Source: an uncultured Senegalimassilia sp.
GTDB lineage: Bacteria; Actinomycetota; Coriobacteriia; Coriobacteriales; Eggerthellaceae
Length of the DNA: 7,622 nucleotides
Direction: 5' to 3'
Assembly: GCA_937925385.1 (NCBI GenBank)
Contig: CALEWN010000325.1
Coordinates: forward strand, 1 to 7,622
How positions within the stretch are numbered: the first letter of the stretch is position 1; every line of letters begins with the position of its first letter. Below are positions 1-5,851 of the stretch, in pieces. The translations under genes were made by a program, and so were the position numbers. The notes beneath the pieces were generated by a model, which worked only from the letters and a program-made list of their open reading frames with translations, did no database searches and was not told the DNA's origin.

Positions 1-41
1 GGGCCCCCAGCCCGCCCCCGGGGGGGCCCCCGGGGGGGGGG
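1..41. other. Low-complexity G/C run at the window edge, probable sequencing or assembly artefact
   Basis: Forty of the first 41 bases are G or C, arranged as homopolymer runs of 3 to 10, with a single A. In the LuxR frame they would encode only Pro, Gly, Leu and Ala after a normal helix-turn-helix end. Members of this family normally stop within about ten residues of this point, so the real stop codon is probably hidden or destroyed here. A genuine GC-rich terminator is possible but less likely. Confidence 0.6.
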
Positions 42-1996
42 TACCGGCTTTCCCCGCTTGTCGCCATGTCGATGAGCTCCTGATGCGAATGAACGCCCAG
101 CTTGGTGTAGATGTGCTTGATGTGGCTCTTCGCCGTGTTGCGGCTGATGACAAGGTGATCCATGATGTAGCGGCCGTTGCGCCCATGGGCGAGCAAGCCG
201 AACACCTCGCGCTCGCGTGCGGTGAGGCCGAACTCCTCGCTTAGGCGCGCGCAGTTCTCATCAAGTTGATTGGGCGCAGGTGTTGCGGCGCCGGCTTCGG
301 GGGCAGGCTCGTTTTCGAAGGGAATGGTGCGCGCTGTGCGTGCGGCATCCATGACGGAAGCGCCATCGCTTGCGGGAACGTCGTTTGCGGAGGCGGTGCC
401 GTTTGCGGCGGCGACATTAGCCATAAAAGCTTCGCCTGCAACCGCGGTGCCGTTTGCGGAAAGCGTCGGCCTTGCATCTTGCCCGCGCACGGCAGGCTCT
501 TCCCCGGAAGCGCTCGGCATCGCCATGGCGGTCTTGCCCGCATCCGCATCGGATTCGCCGTATGCTCCACAACCATGTCTCTGAGCAGGAGATTCCTTGT
601 AAGCTGATCGGCCAGGCTCGTGTTGGCGCGCCCTCTCCGCCTTGCAGCCCGTCGTTGCATCGGTCAGCGCCACCGCTGCGTCCGTGGCCGTGCGCTCGGC
701 GTCCCCAGCGCGTGCGAAGCCGCAGCCGTCGCCCGCAGCCAGCGTCTCTCCGCGGCCAAGCGGAGAGCGTCCGGCAGATTCGCCCTGCTCTCCGGAGCTG
801 GGGTGGCTGACGGCCGTGACCGACTCTATGGCATCGGTGAAGCTGAAAGTGCGGAAGCCGCACCATAGGAACGCGAAGAACACGAACACCATGGTCAGGG
901 CGAAGCCGGTGGCTATGAAGAAGTCGGTGGCCACGAAATCGTTGGTGATATGGCCGGACACGGCGCCGATAAGCGTGCCGATGCTGCTCATCACCTGCAT
1001 GACTCCCGCGGACACCAGGTAGCCGTATACGTTGCGGCGCCCGATGGCCGCTATAACCGTCCAAGCAAGCACATCGAAGCACTGCTGCCCGAAGCGCAGC
1101 AGCGTGCCCGATGTGCTCGAAAAGGCCCCGTTAAACGACAGCGGCGTTGTCAAGAAACCTGCCATGACGATAAGCACCGAAAGGGTGAACAGCACGTCTT
1201 CACGCTTATTCCCCCAGCTTAACAGCAGGAAAAGAAGCAAAAGAGCCAAAAGCGGCGTGTTTACCAGCAGCGTCGGCGGAGCGCCGGCAACCTCGTTGAA
1301 CGTCAGGGCGAATCCCGAAGCTGCCGAGAACAGCAGGATGCACACGAAAACGCCGTGGGAAATGGGAAGGAACGCCGTGGGGTCGGCCAGCTTCAGATCG
1401 TCGACCGAATCGCCGGCGCTGGTGATGTCGAGCACGCGGCTTGCAGGCTTCGCGACCCACGCCGCCACGACGATCTGCGTCGCACCAAGCAGCAAGATGG
1501 CGTTCAGCGGCGTGCCGATAACGCCTCTGAACAGGTCCAGCACGCTGAAAATGAACAAACCTAACGCTATGGCGAAGCTGACTTGCTTCCCAGATTCAAG
1601 TTGGACCAGGCATAACGCGAACAAGCATAGGGTGAGCGCCCTGCTAATCGATCGGCAGAAGATGCCAAGGGAAAGCAGCGTGATGTTATGAAGGCCAAGC
1701 CCTGCGCCTACGAGCGCCATGGCGGCAAGCGTGAGCGCGCAGGTGAGCGCGACAAGCGCGGGCGCGCGGACGACCTGAGGCTTTCGGTATGCAACGATCG
1801 TTATCGCAAGGAAGGTCGCCGCCACCACAAGCGTGGACATCTCCCTGATCCACCCGTCGGCGGTTGCGACCAAGGGGTAGAGGTATCCGTTGGTCACCGA
1901 TCCCGCAAGCTTTAGCGCGGCGTAAGCGAATGCGCACGCAAGCATGCTCGGCGTGAAGATGGACGAGATATCATCTTTGGTGGATGCGATGCGCAT
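1..1996 (-). CDS. LuxR-family regulator with 12-helix membrane domain (partial, C-terminal end at window edge)
   Basis: Reading down the minus strand from the ATG at 1996-1994, one frame stays open for 665 codons to the window edge without a stop. A good ribosome site (AGGAAGGAG) lies about 5 bases upstream. Residues 17-382 contain about 12 hydrophobic segments (roughly 17-32, 54-70, 79-102, 105-133, 141-156, 164-182, 214-233, 242-261, 267-283, 303-319, 325-347, 357-382), a 6+6 arrangement like an MFS transporter. Residues 383-584 are a hydrophilic Ala/Gly-rich linker. Residues 585-648 form a LuxR helix-turn-helix, with LTAREREVFGLLAHGRNGRYI followed by ISRNTAKSHIKHIYTKLGVHS. Such membrane LuxR proteins are abundant in Eggerthellaceae beside reductase genes. 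The divergent reductase is the likely target; the ligand is unknown. Oddities are the roughly 200-residue linker and the Pro/Gly-only tail after about residue 652, which reflects doubtful edge sequence. Family call firm, ligand and target inferred. Confidence 0.9.
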   Translation of the reverse strand, partial: MRIASTKDDISSIFTPSMLACAFAYAALKLAGSVTNGYLYPLVATADGWIREMSTLVVAATFLAITIVAYRKPQVVRAPALVALTCALTLAAMALVGAGLGLHNITLLSLGIFCRSISRALTLCLFALCLVQLESGKQVSFAIALGLFIFSVLDLFRGVIGTPLNAILLLGATQIVVAAWVAKPASRVLDITSAGDSVDDLKLADPTAFLPISHGVFVCILLFSAASGFALTFNEVAGAPPTLLVNTPLLALLLLFLLLSWGNKREDVLFTLSVLIVMAGFLTTPLSFNGAFSSTSGTLLRFGQQCFDVLAWTVIAAIGRRNVYGYLVSAGVMQVMSSIGTLIGAVSGHITNDFVATDFFIATGFALTMVFVFFAFLWCGFRTFSFTDAIESVTAVSHPSSGEQGESAGRSPLGRGETLAAGDGCGFARAGDAERTATDAAVALTDATTGCKAERARQHEPGRSAYKESPAQRHGCGAYGESDADAGKTAMAMPSASGEEPAVRGQDARPTLSANGTAVAGEAFMANVAAANGTASANDVPASDGASVMDAARTARTIPFENEPAPEAGAATPAPNQLDENCARLSEEFGLTAREREVFGLLAHGRNGRYIMDHLVISRNTAKSHIKHIYTKLGVHSHQELIDMATSGESRYPPPGGPPGGGLGA

Positions 1997-2025
1997 GAGA
2001 CTCCTTCCTGCTTACGGTTTCGTGC

Positions 2026-2053
2026 ATTATACTCGCTTCATGCCATCGGTGAA
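2026..2053 (-). promoter_or_regulatory. Predicted promoter of the membrane LuxR gene
   Basis: On the minus strand a perfect TATAAT (complement of 2026-2031) lies 29 bases before the LuxR start. A TTCACC box (complement of 2048-2053, four of six to TTGACA) lies 16 bases further upstream. This implies a 5' leader of about 20 bases containing the ribosome site. It is the best-looking sigma-70-type promoter in the window. Confidence 0.65.
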
Positions 2054-2058
2054 ACCGA
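2046..2058. promoter_or_regulatory. Inverted repeat over the -35 box of the LuxR promoter (candidate operator)
   Basis: The sequence TCGGT-GAA-ACCGA is a perfect 5-bp inverted repeat with a 3-base centre. It fully covers the predicted -35 box of the minus-strand promoter. A protein bound here would block RNA polymerase, so autoregulation by the LuxR protein or control by another regulator is plausible. Its small size makes chance occurrence possible. Confidence 0.35.
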
Positions 2059-2077
2059 AGAAACCCTTCTCTCATCT

Positions 2078-2109
2078 GGGTAAACGCGTTTTTTCACCCT
2101 ATTGGGGTG
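2078..2109. promoter_or_regulatory. Cluster of overlapping palindromes in the divergent intergenic region
   Basis: Three nested symmetric elements overlap here. AAACGCGTTT (2082-2091) is a perfect 10-bp palindrome. GGGT (2078-2081) and ACCC (2096-2099) flank it. CACCC-TATTG-GGGTG (2095-2109) is a further 5-bp inverted repeat. They lie between the two predicted divergent promoters, where an activator for either gene would bind. Candidate LuxR or other regulator site; no family consensus is recognised. Confidence 0.35.
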
Positions 2110-2177
2110 GCAAATAGGGCGCAAAACCCCCTCTTCTCATTTCGCTCCCTTTCGCAAGCTTCATCCTCGCGAAGGAT

Positions 2178-2191
2178 ACCCCATGCGGGGT
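2178..2191. repeat. Small hairpin ACCCC-ATGC-GGGGT upstream of the reductase promoter
   Basis: A perfect 5-bp inverted repeat with a 4-base loop lies directly upstream of the predicted -35 box of the reductase gene. It could be part of an activator site. It is short enough to be coincidental in GC-rich DNA. Confidence 0.25.
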
Positions 2192-2192
2192 G

Positions 2193-2221
2193 GTGACGCT
2201 TTCGCGCCGCCTTCGTATGAT
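2193..2221 (+). promoter_or_regulatory. Predicted promoter of the flavin reductase gene
   Basis: TATGAT at 2216-2221 (five of six to TATAAT) is preceded after 17 bases by GTGACG at 2193-2198 (four of six to TTGACA). Transcription would start near 2228 and give an untranslated leader of about 77 bases. The weak -35 box is what one expects at an activator-dependent promoter. Confidence 0.45.
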
Positions 2222-2226
2222 GCGGC

Positions 2227-2241
2227 TCAGCGTATTGCTGA
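2227..2241. promoter_or_regulatory. Inverted repeat at the predicted reductase transcription start (candidate operator)
   Basis: TCAGC-GTATT-GCTGA is a perfect 5-bp inverted repeat with a 5-base spacer, centred about 6 bases downstream of the predicted start of transcription. That position suits a repressor site. Alternatively the transcript would begin with a small hairpin. Not matched to any known consensus. Confidence 0.35.
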
Positions 2242-2304
2242 ATGCCCGATCCGATTCGAACCCGTCGAGCGAGAACCATACGCATACACAATGGAGGGAA
2301 AAGC

Positions 2305-4041
2305 ATGAACGAACAGACTCGTGGGCTCAGCCGTCGCAGCTTCCTGACCGGCGCCGCCGGCATGGGCGCCCTGGCCGCATTGGGCCTGACCGGTTGCGCC
2401 GCACCGAAGAACGCCGCCGAGCGCGCCGCCGATGTGGCCGCCATCAAGAACGGCAACGCCTCCGCCGGCGCTTCCGGCGTCGATTGGCTGGGCACCGCCC
2501 CCGAAATCGCCTCCGGCGACATCAAGGAAACCGTTGAGACCGACGTGCTGGTCGTCGGCGCGGGCATGTCCGGCATCATGGCCGGTGCCACGCTGGCCGA
2601 GCTGGGCGCGAACTTCGTGATCGTGGAGAAGGGCGCCGAGTCAGCCGCCACCCATTACGACATCGGCGCCATCCATTCGCGCTGGCAGAAGGAGCAGAAC
2701 CTCGACTTCGAGGAGAGCCGTTGGATCAACGAGCACGCGCGCTATGCGTCCTTCAAAAACGACCAGTCCGTCCTGCGCACGTGGATCGAGAACTCCGGCG
2801 CCACCGTCGAGTGGATCGCCGACACGTACACGAAGCACTTCGGTCAGGAGTCCCAGGTCGTCGTCGACACCGAGAACGATAACGCCGGCGGCACCTCCTA
2901 CTTCATCCCGCCCGAGTGCCATCACGTGACCAACCCCGGCTTCGTCAACGAGCGTGGCCAGACCGAGCACGTCAAGGCCATGACGAAGGTCATCGAGGAC
3001 GACGGCGGCCAGGTGCTGTACAGCCACGATCTGGTGAAGTTGGTGCAGGACGGTGACGGTGCCGTGACGGGCGCCATCTTCAAGGTGGAGAACGGGTACA
3101 AGCAGGTCAACGCGAAGAAGGGCGTTATCCTGGCATGCGGCGGCTATGCCGCGAACGCAGACATGCTGCAGGTCCGCGACCCCGAGGCCGTGCGCTGCAT
3201 CACGTCGCTGAACTACAACACGTACAACACCGGTGCCGGCATCAAGGCGGCGCTTTGGGCTGGCGCTGACATGGACAGCGTGGGCGCGACCATGGTGTTC
3301 GATCGCGGCATCGTCAAGCCCGGTCAGGACGCCGGCATGGACGAGTCTGGCAATTGGGCGACCAACGGCCAGTTCAACCTTGGCTCCCAGCCGTTCCTGA
3401 AGGTCGACCGCAACGGCGAGCGCATCGCCAACGAGTCCGCAAACTACGATGCCATCCCCTTCGCCGCCGCTTCCCATCCCGGTGGCGTGTGGTGCCAGGT
3501 GTTCGACGTGAACGCTCCTGCCGACGTGCAGATCTTCAAGACCCAGGGCTGCTCGGCGACCACGTGGAAGAGCACGCTGAAGGGCAAGACCGTCGATGAG
3601 GCGTACAAAAAGCAGCTGGATGGCGGCCTGATGATGAAGGCCGACACGCTGGAGGAGCTTGCAGGCAAGCTCGGCTTCGAGGGCGACGCCAAGGAGCAGT
3701 TCCTGAAGACCGTCGAGAACTACAACGCCATGTACGATGCGGGCGCCGATACGCAGTTCGGCAAGGAGGCCTATCGCCTGTCCGCTATTCGCCAGGCGCC
3801 GTTCTATGGCGCGTGGTATGGTGGGTCGCTGCTGACCACCATCGACGGCCCGCGCATCAACAAGCATTGCCAGGTCATCGACAAGGACCGCAAGCCGATC
3901 AAGGGCCTGTACGCCGTGGGCACCTGCTCCGGCAGCTACTATGCCGGCAACTACCCGGTGTACCTGGTGGGCAACTGCCTGGGCCGTCAGGTCACGTTCG
4001 GCCGCTACGCCGCCCGCCACGCCGCCGGCGACATCGCGTAA
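2305..4041 (+). CDS. Tat-exported lipoprotein flavin reductase, fumarate-reductase/FAD_binding_2 family, substrate unknown
   Basis: A 578-residue protein starts at the ATG after GGAGGG (2293-2298); an upstream in-frame ATG at 2242 lacks a ribosome site and would bury the signal. The N-terminus has a twin-arginine motif (SRRSFLTG, residues 9-16), a hydrophobic stretch, and a lipobox LTGC with Cys31, so the mature protein is probably folded, exported with its flavin and lipid-anchored outside. The dinucleotide-binding fold shows GAGMSG at 85-90 and Glu108. VDRNGERIANE (to Glu377) and GLYAVG (534-539) are family signatures. No CxxCH heme motif or separate FMN domain is present, so electrons must come from another protein. 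The fumarate-type QxHP motif and the catalytic Arg after the NE pair are absent (Tyr381 occupies the latter position), and the C-terminal segment reads SYYAGNYPVYLVGN. I therefore infer reduction of some other acceptor (enoate, steroid-like or aromatic). Probably regulated by the divergent LuxR gene. Confidence 0.9.
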   Translation: MNEQTRGLSRRSFLTGAAGMGALAALGLTGCAAPKNAAERAADVAAIKNGNASAGASGVDWLGTAPEIASGDIKETVETDVLVVGAGMSGIMAGATLAELGANFVIVEKGAESAATHYDIGAIHSRWQKEQNLDFEESRWINEHARYASFKNDQSVLRTWIENSGATVEWIADTYTKHFGQESQVVVDTENDNAGGTSYFIPPECHHVTNPGFVNERGQTEHVKAMTKVIEDDGGQVLYSHDLVKLVQDGDGAVTGAIFKVENGYKQVNAKKGVILACGGYAANADMLQVRDPEAVRCITSLNYNTYNTGAGIKAALWAGADMDSVGATMVFDRGIVKPGQDAGMDESGNWATNGQFNLGSQPFLKVDRNGERIANESANYDAIPFAAASHPGGVWCQVFDVNAPADVQIFKTQGCSATTWKSTLKGKTVDEAYKKQLDGGLMMKADTLEELAGKLGFEGDAKEQFLKTVENYNAMYDAGADTQFGKEAYRLSAIRQAPFYGAWYGGSLLTTIDGPRINKHCQVIDKDRKPIKGLYAVGTCSGSYYAGNYPVYLVGNCLGRQVTFGRYAARHAAGDIA

Positions 4042-4126
4042 AGGCTGCATGCTACGGCGGGGCGCCGGTGGTAGCGAGCGTCGGCGAGGCCCCGGAAGCC
4101 GGTGACGCGGGTTTCGGGCGCCCCCG
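4042..4126. terminator. Convergent spacer with GC-rich hairpins, possible bidirectional terminator
   Basis: The 85 bases between the convergent reductase and trmO genes contain GGGGC (4059-4063) pairing with GCCCC (4089-4093), with extra inner GCC/GGC pairs. A second pair is GCGGG (4107-4111) with CCCGC (4123-4127), which just overlaps the trmO stop codon. Neither stem has a following T-run on either strand, so a classical intrinsic terminator is not shown. Confidence 0.3.
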
Positions 4127-5071
4127 CTAGCTCACGCACACCACGTGCAGGACGTCCCCGTCCACGGTGAATGCCACGTCAAGACCCGCGTATGCCAGGT
4201 GGTAGACGCGGGTCGGCTCATATTTGCTGCCGGCGCGGCGCGGGTCCTGGCGCAGCACCTCCGTTAGGCCGGTCAGCTTGCTGGCGGGCACTTCGGCTTG
4301 TAGCTGCTCGGGAAAGTCCACGTCAAGCTCATGCCAGGGCGCGTCCTCGATCCATCCGCCGCACGCGTCGGGGTGGCAGTCGGCGAAGGGGATGTAGGGC
4401 TTGATGTCGTAGATGGGCGTGCCGTCGCGCAGGTCCGCGCCGAGCACGTGGATGATAGGGCCAGCGTCGGTGAGCTCTACGCGGTCGAGCTTCACGCACG
4501 TCAGTCCGATGGGGTTCGGGCGGAACGGGCTGCGCGTGGCGAACACGCCCACGCGCTCGGCGCCGCCCAGCCGCGGCGGCCGCACGGTAGGCGACCAGCG
4601 CGCGGGCTTGGGGGAGGCGGCAGCGGGTGCGGCCGCGCGCTCGCCTGTCGCCGTGCCTTCTCTCGCGTTCCCGGCGTTTGCGGGTACGCCAGCCGCAGGG
4701 GCGTCTTTCCTGTTCAGGCTCGCGTTGTCCTCTGCAGCCGGCGTGGTTTTGCGTGCTGCGGCCGCGCTGGCAGCGGTTTCGCTGTCGGGTGTTTCCCCGT
4801 TTGCTGCGCGATAGGCTGCAGCCTCGCGCCCGTCCGTCGCAGCGGCTGCTCGCGCGTCGGCGACGTCGGCGGCGCCCCCGCCGGGTTCGCCGTTTTCGAA
4901 ACGCCACAGCAGCCACAGGTGCGAGAAGCTGTCGATTCCGGCAACGGCGCTGTTCAGTGCGTATTCCGGCTCGAACACGATGTGCCCCTGCAGATGCGGG
5001 GCAAGGAAGCTGTTGCGGGGGATGCCGAACTTCTGCGGCAAATCGGTGTGTATGTGAGCGATAGGTTTCAT
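4127..5071 (-). CDS. trmO: tRNA (adenine(37)-N6)-methyltransferase TrmO (TsaA/YaeB family) with a long low-complexity insert
   Basis: A 314-residue protein that adds a methyl group to threonylcarbamoyladenosine at position 37 of ANN-decoding tRNAs, using S-adenosylmethionine. The N-terminal part (residues 1-60) begins MKPIAHIHTDLPQKFGIPRN and carries SFSHLWLLWRF. The second part (159-314) has WSPTVRPPRLGG, the family hallmark VFATRSPFRPNPIGL (176-190), DGTPIYDIKPYIPFAD (216-231) and EVLRQDPR near 271-278. Between them, residues about 61-158 are an Ala-rich, low-complexity insert absent from E. coli TrmO (about 235 residues). The frame is intact across it, since both flanking halves are read in the same frame. 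The start at 5071 matches the family N-terminus; the ATG at 5134 would add 21 Arg/Ala-rich residues unlike the family. There is no ribosome site, and a -10-like box just upstream suggests a leaderless message. Divergent from the TetR gene. Confidence 0.92.
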   Translation of the reverse strand: MKPIAHIHTDLPQKFGIPRNSFLAPHLQGHIVFEPEYALNSAVAGIDSFSHLWLLWRFENGEPGGGAADVADARAAAATDGREAAAYRAANGETPDSETAASAAAARKTTPAAEDNASLNRKDAPAAGVPANAGNAREGTATGERAAAPAAASPKPARWSPTVRPPRLGGAERVGVFATRSPFRPNPIGLTCVKLDRVELTDAGPIIHVLGADLRDGTPIYDIKPYIPFADCHPDACGGWIEDAPWHELDVDFPEQLQAEVPASKLTGLTEVLRQDPRRAGSKYEPTRVYHLAYAGLDVAFTVDGDVLHVVCVS

Positions 5072-5078
5072 GCGCGCT

Positions 5079-5084
5079 ATTGTA
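5079..5084 (-). promoter_or_regulatory. Predicted -10 box for trmO, suggesting a leaderless transcript
   Basis: On the minus strand TACAAT (complement of 5079-5084) ends 7 bases before the trmO ATG, the normal distance from a -10 box to the transcription start. The bases between box and ATG contain no Shine-Dalgarno sequence. Actinobacteria commonly use leaderless messages with this geometry. No good -35 box is visible. Confidence 0.45.
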
Positions 5085-5139
5085 TCGCGCCGCGCTGCTC
5101 CCGGCCGCGCCGCTCGCCGAAGGTTCTGCGGCATCTGCG

Positions 5140-5169
5140 TTGGAATTCGCCGGCATTTACTACTATGAA
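5140..5169 (+). promoter_or_regulatory. Predicted promoter of the TetR-family gene
   Basis: TTGGAA at 5140-5145 (four of six to TTGACA) is followed 18 bases later by TATGAA at 5164-5169 (four of six to TATAAT); TACTAT at 5161-5166 is an alternative with a 15-base spacer. The segment is a short AT-rich island in very GC-rich DNA, and the -10 region lies inside the palindrome at 5156-5178. Confidence 0.4.
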
Positions 5170-5178
5170 AGTATCAAA
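5156..5178. promoter_or_regulatory. AT-rich 23-bp imperfect palindrome, likely TetR operator
   Basis: TTTACTACT-ATGAA-AGTATCAAA has 9-base arms matching at seven of nine positions, with a perfect TACT/AGTA core around a 5-base centre. It overlaps the predicted -10 region of the TetR gene 37 bases before the start codon. Size, symmetry and placement suit a TetR-family autoregulatory operator. It also lies about 85 bases from the trmO start, so an effect on trmO is possible but not shown. Confidence 0.5.
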
Positions 5179-5179
5179 T

Positions 5180-5196
5180 GCGGCATCCGATGCCGC
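5180..5196 (+). repeat. Perfect 7-bp hairpin just upstream of the TetR ribosome site
   Basis: GCGGCAT-CCG-ATGCCGC is a perfect inverted repeat with a 3-base loop. It ends 6 bases before the AAGGAGG ribosome site of the TetR gene, downstream of the predicted promoter, so it would form a stable hairpin in the mRNA leader. It could instead be a second DNA operator adjoining the AT-rich palindrome. Confidence 0.45.
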
Positions 5197-5214
5197 TCGG
5201 TGAAGGAGGCTTTC

Positions 5215-5745
5215 ATGGCGGATTCGAAGCGGCTGTTGGCGGATGCGCTTACGGGCCTGATGGAATGCAAGCCGCTCGACCAGGTGCGCGTTGCCGAGAT
5301 CGCCGCCGCGGCCGGCGTGAGCAAGCAGACCTTCTATCACCACTTTTCCGACAAGTATCACCTGATGGAGTACTGTTTCCGCGACATGTTCGCCGCTCCC
5401 TTCGAGCGAATGGGGACGCTCGCGCCCTTCGACGAGTGCTACATCGAGTTCCTCCAACTGTGCCACGAGCGCAAGACGTTTCTGCGCAACGCCTTCACCT
5501 CTCAGGACGTGAACAGCCTGTATCGCGTGATGCATCATGCGCTGCGCGACGCGTACGGCGCCCGCGTGCGCGTATTCGGCGTGCTCGATCAGGAGGAAAC
5601 GGGGTTCTGCCTGGACTTTTTCTCGAAAGGCTGCGCAGGCTGCACGCGCTATTGGTTCGATCAGGGCATGGATTTCGAGGACGCCGAGCTGGTAGGCCTC
5701 ATCCGCGAGTGCATCCCCGTCGGGGTCGCAAGGTTTTTCGAGTAG
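5215..5745 (+). CDS. TetR/AcrR-family transcriptional repressor, small and cysteine-rich
   Basis: A 176-residue protein. The ATG at 5215 follows AAGGAGG (5203-5209) at ideal spacing; the frame is open further upstream, but the palindromes and ribosome site favour this start. The N-terminal DNA-binding domain is clear: LMECKPLDQVRVAEIAAAAG then VSKQTFYHHFSDKYHLMEYCF (residues 15-55), with the helix-turn-helix at about 28-47. The layout resembles short DhaS-like TetR regulators. The C-terminal ligand domain is unclassifiable by eye. It has eight cysteines, including a CAGC pair at 140-143, unusual for this size and possibly relevant to ligand or redox sensing. Likely regulates itself through the palindrome at 5156-5178; no enzyme or pump gene adjoins it directly, so its effector and other targets are unknown. 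Confidence 0.88.
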   Translation: MADSKRLLADALTGLMECKPLDQVRVAEIAAAAGVSKQTFYHHFSDKYHLMEYCFRDMFAAPFERMGTLAPFDECYIEFLQLCHERKTFLRNAFTSQDVNSLYRVMHHALRDAYGARVRVFGVLDQEETGFCLDFFSKGCAGCTRYWFDQGMDFEDAELVGLIRECIPVGVARFFE

Positions 5746-5851
5746 CTGGCCCGCCCGTGCGCGTGCCGTTGTCGCGGGCTCGCGTCGCCGCGGGTTCGTG
5801 CTGCTCGTGCGTTCCGCTGCCGCGGGCGCTTGCCGCCGCTCAAGGGGGCAC

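Noticed and set aside
417..1082. 221-codon minus-strand frame and shorter plus-strand frames within 240-1700
   Set aside because: They are alternative frames of the membrane LuxR gene. The true frame is continuous from 1996 to the window edge and gives 12 hydrophobic segments plus a LuxR domain.
3172..4041. Idea that the reductase is a heme-containing flavocytochrome like Shewanella Fcc3
   Set aside because: No CxxCH motif occurs anywhere in the protein; its cysteines are isolated.
2641..4050. 469-codon open frame on the minus strand
   Set aside because: It is entirely antisense to the flavin reductase, whose plus-strand frame has clear FAD motifs; the antisense product is Leu/Val/His/Ala-rich with no family signature. 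Long antisense frames are usual in high-GC genes.
4331..5203. 290-codon open frame on the plus strand
   Set aside because: It is antisense to trmO and spans its low-complexity insert; the product is Arg/Ala/Gly-rich and lacks any motif or ribosome site.
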